From: Akkermansia muciniphila
Lineage (GTDB): Bacteria > Verrucomicrobiota > Verrucomicrobiia > Limisphaerales > UBA9464
Direction: 5' to 3'
DNA: 7,272 nucleotides
NCBI GenBank assembly: GCA_945873715.1
Contig: CAMCFL010000149.1
Location: 1 to 7,272, forward strand
In this document: positions 1-6,941 of the stretch, piece by piece
How the letters are laid out: each line of letters opens with the position of its first letter
Numbering within the stretch: position 1 is the first letter of the stretch
Notes under the pieces: generated by a model
Seen by the model: only the letters and a program-made list of their open reading frames with translations
The model's database searches: none
Told to the model about the DNA's origin: nothing
Made by a program: the position numbers and the translations under genes

Positions 1-914
1 TCGACGCTGGTTCCGCCCAACAGTTGTTCCCGCTGAACTTCCAGATGGTCCGCGGCCCGCGGAGCCAGCAGACGGCGAGGGGAGAGGAAGACATTGAACC
101 GCTCGCCCGTCGCCGGCCGGACCGCTGCAAGGTGCACCAACTCCGGGACGCCCGGGACCCCGCTGCCCCGATGATGGGCATTGGCCTCGCCGGCGACCGC
201 GACCAGATCGGGCCAGAGGGCGTCGAGGTCCGGCATGGCCGAGGATTCCCACCACGGTCCGGCAGGGATCCGGCGTCGTCGTGAAGGTCCGGTCCGGCTG
301 GCCACCGCGGCGATCTGGCGATCCACCATCGATTCGAACGCGCGCAACAGCGGGGCAAAGCGGGTGTCGTCGCCTTCGAAGGCCGCCAGAACTTCCACCA
401 CGGCCTCCACCGTGGCGACACAATGGCGGGCGGGCTCACGTCGGATCCGGTAATTTCCGGGCCGACGCGGCACGAAACCGATGCGCGGCAGGGCCTGCAA
501 CGCCGGGTTCAGGGCGATCATCCTGCGGGCCTGCGGCCAGGTTCCGTCGATGACGAGCAGGGTCTCTGGCGGATGTTCCAGCGCCTCGGGAGACTGGGCC
601 CCTTCGCCGGGAAAGAGCAGGGCGGTGCCGGGCTGGGCGATCAGTTCCTGGATCCGGGCGTGCCCGGCGAAGTCGATTCCCTCGTAGAGCTCGCTTCCCG
701 CCAACCCGAGATGGGCAATCCGCGCGGTACCGATGGCGACCCGGGATTCGCGCCGGTGCTGCAGAAAGACCACGCGCGTCCGAGTTTCAAGGGGCGTCAG
801 TTCCGTGCACCAACAGGCCGACAGCGGACGTCGGCAGCGGTGGCAGGTCGGCCGTTGATGGAGGATCTCCTCCGGGGCCGAACCCGGATCCGTCGAAATG
901 GAGGTCGAAGACAA
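1..914 (-). CDS. DTW-domain protein, predicted tRNA-uridine aminocarboxypropyltransferase, C-terminally extended (3' end cut by window)
   Basis: The minus strand is open from position 1031 to the left edge and reads as a DTW-domain protein. Numbering from a TTG at 914, a zinc-ribbon-like CxxC...CxC lies at Cys24, Cys27, Cys34 and Cys36. It is followed by VVFLQHRRESRVAIGTARI (48-66), the signature DGTWPQAR (123-130), and YRIRREPARHCVATVEA (155-171). This family (TapT/YfiP; DTWD1/2 in eukaryotes) moves the 3-amino-3-carboxypropyl group of S-adenosylmethionine to tRNA uridine, giving acp3U, in the cytoplasm. The domain ends near residue 205. About 75 further residues (229-304) continue to the window edge, so the protein is longer than a plain DTW enzyme. 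The start is uncertain: no in-frame ATG or GTG exists downstream of the stop at 1034-1032 and before the zinc motif. TTG914 is a choice of convenience; CTG950 and CTG1022 are alternatives. No convincing ribosome-binding site is seen. Confidence 0.87.
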   Translation of the reverse strand, partial: MSSTSISTDPGSAPEEILHQRPTCHRCRRPLSACWCTELTPLETRTRVVFLQHRRESRVAIGTARIAHLGLAGSELYEGIDFAGHARIQELIAQPGTALLFPGEGAQSPEALEHPPETLLVIDGTWPQARRMIALNPALQALPRIGFVPRRPGNYRIRREPARHCVATVEAVVEVLAAFEGDDTRFAPLLRAFESMVDRQIAAVASRTGPSRRRRIPAGPWWESSAMPDLDALWPDLVAVAGEANAHHRGSGVPGVPELVHLAAVRPATGERFNVFLSPRRLLAPRAADHLEVQREQLLGGTSV

Positions 915-981
915 CCCCGCAAGCGTCGCATCAAGCGGCGGGGGATTCAGTACAAACCACGGCGGATCCGAAGCTTCGGGT

Positions 982-1080
982 GCATCTTGAGTTGGTGGTC
1001 GCTGTAGGCCCGCTGCCCTCAGCGGGCGCTTTCACATCGCCGCCTGAGGGCAGGCGGCCTGCATCCATGACTCAAGATGC
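982..1080. repeat. 99-bp palindromic element with 11-bp terminal inverted repeats and two internal hairpins (MITE/REP-like)
   Basis: The ends are a perfect 11-bp inverted repeat: GCATCTTGAGT at 982-992 and ACTCAAGATGC at 1070-1080. Inside are two hairpins. The first is GCCCGCT/AGCGGGC around a GCCCTC loop (about 1008-1027). The second is CCGCCT/AGGCGG around a GAGGGC loop (about 1040-1057). The two loops are exact reverse complements, and the two hairpins together form one larger imperfect inverted repeat. A further 9-bp pair, CATCCATGA (1062-1070) and TCATGGATG (1094-1102), overlaps the right end. No protein is encoded. The arrangement resembles a paired REP (BIME-like) or a non-autonomous MITE. 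It lies upstream of the minus-strand DTW gene and could affect its leader. The structure is read directly; the mobile origin is inferred. Confidence 0.75.
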
Positions 1081-1145
1081 GCTCAACTCCGGCTCATGGA
1101 TGATCCGCGGCTTGCATCGAATTGCCATGATGGGAATCTCCCAGG

Positions 1146-1340
1146 ATGCTCGAGAAGCAAGTCCAGATTCCCGATGAGCTCTTCGAGCGCGCCAAGCAGG
1201 TGACGGCGGTCAAGGAATCGTGCCTCCCGGAGCCGATGGATCTGGGGCTGGTCGTGGATCCATCCGCAGATCCCAACTGGCGAGAAGAGGCGAACCTTGG
1301 ATCGTCGTCGGGCCTGCTGTCCCCGGTTCCTTTCGTTTGA
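1146..1340 (+). pseudogene. Probable decayed VapB-type antitoxin
   Basis: A 64-residue reading frame starts MLEKQVQIPDELFERAKQV. That closely fits the N-terminus of small ribbon-helix-helix-like VapB antitoxins, which begin with a short beta strand (VQIPDELF) and a helix (ERAKQVTAVKES). The next segment, GLVVDPSADPNWREEANLGS, looks like a corrupted form of the usual 'EGLRLVVD...WRLRDASFG' continuation, with a missing residue and substitutions at normally conserved places. The frame then drifts into SPVPFV and stops. No PIN-domain toxin follows; a palindromic repeat begins 15 bp downstream. In a working pair the antitoxin would bind its toxin and repress its own promoter. Here the missing partner and eroded middle suggest a relic. 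A short functional orphan antitoxin cannot be excluded. Family placement is from memory of the motif pattern. Confidence 0.5.
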
Positions 1341-1355
1341 GCCTTCCGACAAAGT

Positions 1356-1447
1356 GAACCGCAGAGACGCGGAGGACGCAGAGCCACCGCAAGGCAGACC
1401 AGCCGCTTTCTTCGGGACTCTGCGGTCCCTGCGTTCTCGGCGGTGAA
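1356..1447. repeat. Imperfect inverted repeat, 'CCGCAGAGACGC' type
   Basis: The left arm at 1356-1383 begins GAACCGCAGAGACGCGGAGG and ends GACGCAGAG. The right arm at 1418-1447 begins CTCTGCGGTCCCTGCG and ends GGCGGTGAA. Read on the opposite strand, the right arm repeats the left arm with a few mismatches and small indels, so the segment can fold into a long stem with a loop of about 34 bases. Dispersed palindromes built on 'ACCGCAGAGACGCAGAG' are familiar in many bacterial genomes, including Verrucomicrobiota. It carries no gene and separates the antitoxin relic from the propeller operon. It has no terminal U-run, so it is not a typical intrinsic terminator. Confidence 0.65.
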
Positions 1448-1450
1448 TTC

Positions 1451-1629
1451 GCCTCCCCAGCCCAGTTCATGCTGTCTCAACCCAGCGGGAACGTGGATTC
1501 GTGGGTGCCATCCTTTCCGGGCGGGGAGAGAGCCAAGGTGCGCGCCAGATCGTACGCACCCGTACTAAATGTTTGCCTGTCCATCGGGCTCTCGCCATCT
1601 TCCTCACCAGCGCCTCGGGCGATTCTGCC
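1451..1629 (+). other. Leader region upstream of the propeller operon
   Basis: These 179 bases lie between the palindromic repeat and the chosen start of the first propeller gene. The downstream frame stays open back to a GTG at 1501, but the 43 residues this would add are rich in Arg, Gly and Ser and would place the hydrophobic signal sequence internally, so I treat the stretch as untranslated. A promoter for the operon is expected here, but I see no clear -35/-10 pair. The only relatively AT-rich patch is TACTAAATG near 1563-1571. Confidence 0.35.
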
Positions 1630-4002
1630 ATGAACCTCTCCTCTCTCCTTCGCGGCACCTGGCCTCTCGTGCTCGGCTCGTTTCTCGCTCAGGCCGGACC
1701 GGTCAACGGATGGCTGAACTGGCGCGGTCCACTGCATGACTCGGTCTCGGCGGAAAAGGGGCTTCCCACCCGGATTGACGGGACGAAGCCGCTCTGGTCG
1801 CAGGAATTTCCCGGGCAGAGCACCCCGGTCATCGCCGACGGCCGCCTCTATATCAATGGCTACCTCGGTGAAGGTGCGGAGTTGCAGGAGGCGGTGCGCT
1901 GTTTCGATGCGGCCACCGGCAAGCTGATCTGGGAACACCGCGAATCGGACTTCCTTTCGGACACCATCTACCTGCGCTACGCGACGTCGTCCCCGACGGT
2001 GGATCCCGAGACGGGCAATGTGTACGTGCAGTTCACCCAGGGCCTGCTTTGTGCGCTGAGTCCGGAGGGGAAACTTCTTTGGCGGCACTCGATGATGGAG
2101 GAGTTTGGGCGGCTGACCTTTCCCAATTCACGGACGGCGACCCCGGCGGTGGAACGGGAACTGGTGATCACCCGCGGCATCACCAGTTCGTGGGGGGCGC
2201 ACGGTGCGGCCGGTGACCGGTTCTATGCCTTCGACAAGATCACCGGGGATCTGGTCTGGAGTTCGGCACCTGGGGATCGTCCGCAGGACAACACCTTTTC
2301 GAATCCCTACTTCGACCTCTGGGGCGGCAAGCGCGTGCTGTACAGCGCGGGGGGCGACAGCTCCCTGCTGGCGTTGAATGCCCGGACGGGAGAACCCCTG
2401 TGGCGCTTCTCGTTCGCCAAGGCCGGTGCCAAGGGAGGGATCAACGCCTCCCTGGTCCGCCAAGGCGACAACCTGATCGCCACCCACGAATCCGAGAATC
2501 TCGATTCGTCCGAGATCGGGCGCATGGCGGCCTTCCGGATTCCCCGGCCGGACGAGGTCAAGCCGACCAACTCCATCATTCCGCATGTATTCCCTCCGAA
2601 GACCTTTGAGGTGTGGCGCAACGGCGTGGGATCTCTGGCGAGTTCGCCGATCGCGGTGGGCAACCGCATCTATGAAGTGAACGGCACGGGTGAACTGTGC
2701 GCCGTGGATGCCTCCTCCGGGAAAGTGCTCTGGAAGAAAAAGATCGGCATCGAACAACGTCAGAGCACGCCCTTTTATGCCGATGGTCTGCTCTATATCG
2801 CCATGTATGTGACGATGAAGGACGCCAACAGCGCCGCGAGCACCGATGCCGACAGTGTGGCCAACGGTGACCTGGTGGTGTTGAAGCCGACCGATGATGG
2901 AGCCGAGGAAGTGAGTCGCACGCAGTTGACGGGACGTTGCTTCGGATCGCCGGTGGGTTATGCCGGGCGGATCTATGTCCAGACCGACAAGAAGCTGTTC
3001 GCGTTTGGCAAGGTGGCGGATGCGCCCGCGCCGGTCGTGGTGAAGGCATGGCCAAAGGCGGGCAAGGCGACGCAGTTGCAGGTCGTTCCCTACGAGTTCC
3101 TGCTGCGACCGGGCCAGACCCAGTCGTTCCGGATCCGGGCATTGGATGCCAATGGCTTTGTGACGGACGAGCCAGTGGATCCCAGGCGGTTGAAGTGGGA
3201 GGCCTATGTTCCGCCGACCGCCTTGGTGCGGGCTTTTGCCAACGCCACGTTTGATGCGCTGGGCAACATGGTTGCCACCCCGGCACCGGCAGCCAGTGCC
3301 GGGCAGTTCAAGTGTACCTACCAACGGGCCGATGGCACGGAGATGGTCGGGTTCGTGAAGGGCCGGATCCTGCCGGCACCTCCGCTGAAGTTCGACTTCC
3401 AGCAATTCGCGCTCACCAACAAGACGACGAACACGGTCGAAATCCCCACGGACTTCGCCTATCCGCCGTTGTCATGGAACTCGGCGCGGTTCCGGTTTGA
3501 GGTCCGTTCCAAGGAGATGGACGGCGCGGCGACCAATCAGGCGCTGGTGAAGACCATCGAGAACAAGCTGTTCCAGCGCGGGCAGGTCTTCTTCGGCTTT
3601 CCGACGCTGTCGAATTATACCATTCAGGCGGACGTTCTCAGCGAAGGCAACGCGCGCAAGATGTCGGAGGTGGGCATCATCAACCAGCGCTATGCGGTCA
3701 TCCTCAAGGGCAATTCCAAGGAGATCGAGATCAACTCCAACCAGGAGCGCATCAAGACCAGCAAACCCTTCAAGTGGGCCCCGAATACGTGGTACACGCT
3801 GAAGTCGCGGGTGGACATGCAGCCGGATGGGTCCGCCGTCGTCCTGGGCAAGGCCTGGAAGAAAGGTGAACCCGAACCGACGGATTGGCTGATCACCTTC
3901 ACCCACAAGAACGGGCACAGGAATGGTTCCCCGGGTCTGTTTGGCTTCTCACCGCAGGAACAACGGGTTGCCATCGACAACATCACCGTCACTTTGAACT
4001 GA
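1630..4002 (+). CDS. Secreted PQQ-like beta-propeller protein with Ig-like and C-terminal lectin-like domains
   Basis: This is a 790-residue exported protein. Residues 1-22 form a signal peptide (MNLSSLLRGTWPLVLGSFLAQA). The frame is open back to 1501, but ATG1630 was chosen because it puts the signal peptide at the N-terminus. Residues about 27-465 form a PQQ-like propeller, with blade motifs CFDAATGKLIWEHR (91-104), FYAFDKITGDLVW (198-210), LLALNARTGEPLWRF (246-260) and LCAVDASSGKVLWKK (356-370). Residues about 480-580 look Ig-like (GQTQSFRIRALDANGF, 495-510). Residues about 585-790 look like a concanavalin/LamG-type sandwich (WAPNTWYTLKSRVDM 716-730; AIDNITVTLN at the end). No vicinal Cys-Cys pair typical of PQQ alcohol dehydrogenases is visible, so a binding or scaffold role is likelier than catalysis. 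It is the first gene of a probable operon; the next start is 35 bp downstream. The ligand is unknown. Confidence 0.88.
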   Translation: MNLSSLLRGTWPLVLGSFLAQAGPVNGWLNWRGPLHDSVSAEKGLPTRIDGTKPLWSQEFPGQSTPVIADGRLYINGYLGEGAELQEAVRCFDAATGKLIWEHRESDFLSDTIYLRYATSSPTVDPETGNVYVQFTQGLLCALSPEGKLLWRHSMMEEFGRLTFPNSRTATPAVERELVITRGITSSWGAHGAAGDRFYAFDKITGDLVWSSAPGDRPQDNTFSNPYFDLWGGKRVLYSAGGDSSLLALNARTGEPLWRFSFAKAGAKGGINASLVRQGDNLIATHESENLDSSEIGRMAAFRIPRPDEVKPTNSIIPHVFPPKTFEVWRNGVGSLASSPIAVGNRIYEVNGTGELCAVDASSGKVLWKKKIGIEQRQSTPFYADGLLYIAMYVTMKDANSAASTDADSVANGDLVVLKPTDDGAEEVSRTQLTGRCFGSPVGYAGRIYVQTDKKLFAFGKVADAPAPVVVKAWPKAGKATQLQVVPYEFLLRPGQTQSFRIRALDANGFVTDEPVDPRRLKWEAYVPPTALVRAFANATFDALGNMVATPAPAASAGQFKCTYQRADGTEMVGFVKGRILPAPPLKFDFQQFALTNKTTNTVEIPTDFAYPPLSWNSARFRFEVRSKEMDGAATNQALVKTIENKLFQRGQVFFGFPTLSNYTIQADVLSEGNARKMSEVGIINQRYAVILKGNSKEIEINSNQERIKTSKPFKWAPNTWYTLKSRVDMQPDGSAVVLGKAWKKGEPEPTDWLITFTHKNGHRNGSPGLFGFSPQEQRVAIDNITVTLN

Positions 4003-4037
4003 ACCGCAGGTTCGCACCTCCCAGCTCTGGTATCCCG

Positions 4038-5693
4038 ATGAAATTGAATCCTCTCCTGACCGTGGCCTTGCTCGCCACCGGTGTCGTGTCCCGCGCCGAA
4101 GATTGGCCCCAGTGGGGCGGCAACGACCCCGGCCGCAACATGTACTCGGCCGCCAAGGGTCTTCCCGAGACCTTTGACCCCGGCAAGCTGAAGTCCGGGA
4201 CCGAAGAGATCGACCTGGCCACCACCAAGAACGTGAAGTGGGCCGTGAAACTCGGTTCACAGTCCTACGGCAACCCGGTGGTTTCCGCCGGCAAGGTCTT
4301 CGTCGGAACCAACAATGAATCGCCCCGCGACAAGCGGCATGTCGGGGATCGTTCGATCCTTCTGGCGTTTGATGAGAAGACCGGGGCCTACCTGTGGCAG
4401 TTGGTGGTGCCCAAGTTGAAGTCCGGCAAGGTCAACGACTGGGAAAGCCTTGGCCTGTTGGCCTCGCCGCTCGTCGTGGGCAACCGGCTCTATGTCGTCA
4501 CCTCCCGCTGCGAAGTCCTGTGCCTCGATACCGAAGGTCAGAAGAACGGCAACGACGGCGACTTCAAGACCGAGGCGGCCTATATGTCCAAGGACACGCC
4601 CAAGGAAGGGGCCCCGGTCGAGCTCGGGCCCCAGGATGCCGACATCCTCTGGCGCTACGACATGATGGATGAACTCGGCGTTTTCCCCCACAACGCCTCC
4701 AATTCCTCGGTCATCCTGGTGGACGGTCTCCTCTACGTCTGCACCTCGAACGGACAGGACTGGACCCACGTCAACATCCCCTCTCCCAACTCGCCGAGCT
4801 TCATCGCGTTGGATCCCGAGACCGGCAAGCTCATGGGCGAGGACAACGCCGGAGTGGGTCCCCGCATCTTCCACGGTCAATGGACCTCGCCTTCCGCTGG
4901 CAAGGTGAACGGCAAGTGGCAGATCTTCTTCGGTGGCGGTGACGGAGTGGCCTACGCCTTCGACGCAAAACCCCAGAAGGGAACGGGCGCGGCCATTGTT
5001 CCCGTGCTGCCCGGGGTCGATCCCGGCCTGACCGAGGACGCGGAAAACAACTACCTCCGAAAGCTCTGGTGGCTGGACATCAACCCGCCCGAGTACAAGG
5101 CGAAGGACGGAAAGCCCTTCAAGTATCCGGCCGCCGAGGGCCCCAGCGAGATCAACTCGACGCCGGTCTTCTACAAGAATCGCATCTATGTCGCCTCCGG
5201 TCAGGACCCCGAGCACGGCGAAGGAATTGGCCGGCTGGTATGTCTGGATCCGACCAGGACCGGGGATGTGACGAAGACGGCCGTCCTCTGGGATTACAAG
5301 GGGATCAAGCGTTCCATCTCCACCTGCTCGATTGATCCGGCCACCGGACTGCTCTTCATCGCGGATTTCTCGGGGTACGTGCACTGCCTGGACGCCGAGA
5401 CGGGCAAGCTCCAATGGATCTATGACATGAAGGCCCACATGTGGGGATCGACCTTCGTGGCCGACGGCAAGGTCTATGTCGGGGATGAAGACGGTGATTT
5501 CGTGGTGCTCAAGGTGGATCGGAAGCTCAAGGTCATCAGTGAGACCAATCTCGGTGCCCCGGTTTACAGCACCCCGATCGTGGCCAATGGCACCATGTAT
5601 GTGGGAAGCCAGACCCACCTGTTCGCCATCGCCGCCGGAGCAACCCCTACTGCCGTGGAGAAGCCCCCCGGCGTCATCGAGGTGAAGAAGTAA
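4038..5693 (+). CDS. Secreted PQQ-like beta-propeller protein
   Basis: This is a 551-residue exported protein. The signal peptide MKLNPLLTVALLATGVVSRA (1-20) is followed by EDWPQWGGNDPGRN, the DWPQW opening common in propeller proteins of Planctomycetota and Verrucomicrobiota. The frame is open back to 3885, overlapping the previous gene; ATG4038 was chosen because the signal peptide begins there. Blade motifs include LLAFDEKTGAYLWQL (108-122), LYVVTSRCEVLCLD (151-164), FIALDPETGKLMGED (255-269), YVHCLDAETGKLQWIYD (447-463) and GKVYVGDEDGDFVVLKVD (477-494), so nearly the whole mature chain is one propeller. Automatic annotation may call it BamB-like, but it lacks a lipobox cysteine after the signal peptide and is longer than BamB. 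No PQQ-dehydrogenase Cys-Cys pair is seen. It sits 35 bp after the larger propeller gene and 47 bp before the adenylating enzyme, probably in one transcript. No clear Shine-Dalgarno site precedes it. The substrate is unknown. Confidence 0.88.
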   Translation: MKLNPLLTVALLATGVVSRAEDWPQWGGNDPGRNMYSAAKGLPETFDPGKLKSGTEEIDLATTKNVKWAVKLGSQSYGNPVVSAGKVFVGTNNESPRDKRHVGDRSILLAFDEKTGAYLWQLVVPKLKSGKVNDWESLGLLASPLVVGNRLYVVTSRCEVLCLDTEGQKNGNDGDFKTEAAYMSKDTPKEGAPVELGPQDADILWRYDMMDELGVFPHNASNSSVILVDGLLYVCTSNGQDWTHVNIPSPNSPSFIALDPETGKLMGEDNAGVGPRIFHGQWTSPSAGKVNGKWQIFFGGGDGVAYAFDAKPQKGTGAAIVPVLPGVDPGLTEDAENNYLRKLWWLDINPPEYKAKDGKPFKYPAAEGPSEINSTPVFYKNRIYVASGQDPEHGEGIGRLVCLDPTRTGDVTKTAVLWDYKGIKRSISTCSIDPATGLLFIADFSGYVHCLDAETGKLQWIYDMKAHMWGSTFVADGKVYVGDEDGDFVVLKVDRKLKVISETNLGAPVYSTPIVANGTMYVGSQTHLFAIAAGATPTAVEKPPGVIEVKK

Positions 5694-5740
5694 CGTCGCC
5701 CGATCCGTTCCTAGATCTGAGATCCCAAGAGAAACTGACT

Positions 5741-6823
5741 ATGCCGATCCCGACTGTCCCCGCAGAAAACGTTGCGGCTGCCAAGGCCCAGCTTGAGACC
5801 CATCTCCGCGAAATCATCCAGTGGCATTTCAGCCCCGAGACGGGCTGTCCCTTCTGGTTGGATTGGGCTTCGAAGAACTTCGATCCGCGTAAGGAAGTGA
5901 ATTCCGTCGAAGACCTCCTGAAGTTCCCGCATTTCCAGGACGAATTCCTGCGCGATCTCCAACCGGAGAGCTGGGTTCCCGCCGCGTTCAAGGGCAAACC
6001 CTTCAACATCTTTGAAACCGGTGGCACCACCGGCATGCCCAAGCAGCGCATCGGTTGGAACGACTACAAGGTCGATTACTCCGAGTTCAGCGAGAAGATC
6101 AGCGACGCCCATTTCCCCCGTGGCGGCGCCTGGCTGATGATGGGCCCCACCGGGCCCCGTCGCCTTCGTCTGGCCATCGAGCATCTCGCCCATGTCCGCG
6201 GCAGCTCCTGCTACTTCATCGACCTCGATCCCCGCTGGGTGAAGAAGGTCCTTGCCGCCAAGAAATACCAGGAAGCCAAGGATTACATGGTTCACGTGGT
6301 GGACCAGGCCGTCACCATCCTCAAGCACCGCAAGGTCAGCGGGCTCTTCACCACTCCCAAGCTCCTCGAGGCCCTGGCCGAGAAGGTCAATCTCTGGGAT
6401 GCCGGCATCCGCGGCGTCTTCTGCGGTGGCACCTCCATGAAGCCCCAGGAAGTCCGCTATCTCGTCGAGGAACTCCTCGAAGGTCGCATCGGATTTTATC
6501 CCACTTACGGCAACACCCTCATGGGCCTGGCCGCCAGCGTGCCGCTCCTGCCGGAGGATCAGTTCTCCGTCACCTATTACGCACCCCAGCCCCGGGCCAT
6601 CCTCCGGGTCGTCAACCCGACGAAGACCGACGAAACGGTCCCCTACGACACCTTCGGCCGGGTCGAGCTCACCACGCTCACCCAGGAGTTCTTCATGCCC
6701 CGGTTCCTGGAACGCGATGAGGCCATCCGCCGCGCCCCGCGCCCGCCCTACGCCTGGGATGGCGTGGGTGACGTCCGTCCTTTCGGTGCGATGGAGAAGA
6801 ACATCGTCGAGGGTGTGTACTGA
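5741..6823 (+). CDS. Adenylate-forming (AMP-binding) enzyme, PaaK/LuxE-like, lacking the C-terminal subdomain
   Basis: This is a 360-residue cytoplasmic protein without a signal peptide. The phosphate-binding motif FETGGTTGMPKQRI (91-104) marks the ANL superfamily, which activates carboxylic acids with ATP as acyl-adenylates. YPTYGNT (253-259) matches the A5 adenine-binding region, and DGVGDVRPF (340-348) fits the ribose-binding aspartate motif (Asp344). The set resembles phenylacetate-CoA ligases and LuxE acyl-protein synthetases more than long acyl-CoA synthetases. The chain stops 16 residues after Asp344. The roughly 100-residue C-terminal subdomain of PaaK enzymes, which carries the A10 catalytic lysine, is therefore missing. 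The length is near LuxE (about 370), but no cysteine is present near the C-terminus as LuxE would need. The stop is clean, and no frame resuming the domain is evident downstream. It may make an adenylate for another protein or be a specialised short family. The acid substrate is unknown. Confidence 0.8.
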   Translation: MPIPTVPAENVAAAKAQLETHLREIIQWHFSPETGCPFWLDWASKNFDPRKEVNSVEDLLKFPHFQDEFLRDLQPESWVPAAFKGKPFNIFETGGTTGMPKQRIGWNDYKVDYSEFSEKISDAHFPRGGAWLMMGPTGPRRLRLAIEHLAHVRGSSCYFIDLDPRWVKKVLAAKKYQEAKDYMVHVVDQAVTILKHRKVSGLFTTPKLLEALAEKVNLWDAGIRGVFCGGTSMKPQEVRYLVEELLEGRIGFYPTYGNTLMGLAASVPLLPEDQFSVTYYAPQPRAILRVVNPTKTDETVPYDTFGRVELTTLTQEFFMPRFLERDEAIRRAPRPPYAWDGVGDVRPFGAMEKNIVEGVY

Positions 6824-6941
6824 GGGGGGGGAGTTCCCAGAGGCCAGTTGCCAGTGGCCGGAGCCGTGCAGGGACTCTCCTGGGACCGCGGGCGTCCTCG
6901 CCCGCTGCGGAGGAACGGTCGCTGCGAGTTCGACAAATGGG
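6824..6941. other. Non-coding stretch with G-run and GC-rich hairpin
   Basis: Downstream of the adenylating enzyme there is no supported gene. A run of eight G directly follows the stop (6824-6831). GGCCA (6842-6846) and TGGCC (6855-6859) can pair across eight bases. A stronger hairpin, GCGGGCG-TCCT-CGCCCGC, lies at 6888-6905 with a perfect 7-bp stem. None is followed by a T-run, so an intrinsic terminator is not convincing, although the hairpin could still limit read-through or protect the mRNA 3' end. Confidence 0.55.
6888..6905. repeat. Perfect GC-rich hairpin (7-bp stem, TCCT loop)
   Basis: GCGGGCG at 6888-6894 pairs perfectly with CGCCCGC at 6899-6905 around TCCT. It lies in the context GGGACCGCGGGCGTCCTCG, which looks like a dispersed short repeat family rather than a terminator because no T-run follows. 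The hairpin near 1008-1027 also has a GCCCGC/GCGGGC stem, but the loops differ. Confidence 0.6.

Noticed and set aside
423..1007. Plus-strand open frame of 194 codons
   Set aside because: It is a shadow of the minus-strand DTW gene; its translation has no motif, whereas the minus strand gives CxxC...CxC and DGTW.
1083..1480. Minus-strand open frames of 86-128 codons
   Set aside because: They cross the 1356-1447 inverted repeat and oppose the antitoxin-like frame. The translations are low-complexity, Arg/Ser-rich and unrecognised.
1501..1629. Upstream GTG start for the first propeller gene
   Set aside because: It would add 43 Arg/Ser/Gly-rich residues before a good signal peptide, making it internal.
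2128..3405. Long minus-strand open frame of 425 codons
   Set aside because: It is antisense to the first propeller gene. The translation is rich in Arg, Gly and His with no recognisable domain, while the plus strand shows clear propeller repeats. Long antisense frames are common in GC-rich genes.
4257..5618. Long minus-strand open frame of 453 codons
   Set aside because: It lies antisense within the second propeller gene and shows no family motif; it is a by-product of codon composition.
1630..5693. True PQQ-dependent alcohol dehydrogenases
   Set aside because: The propeller repeats match, but no vicinal Cys-Cys pair or cytochrome c CxxCH motif is seen, so an enzyme call is not supported.
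6888..6905. Rho-independent terminator for the operon
   Set aside because: The stem is good, but it lies 65 bases after the stop and no T-run follows.
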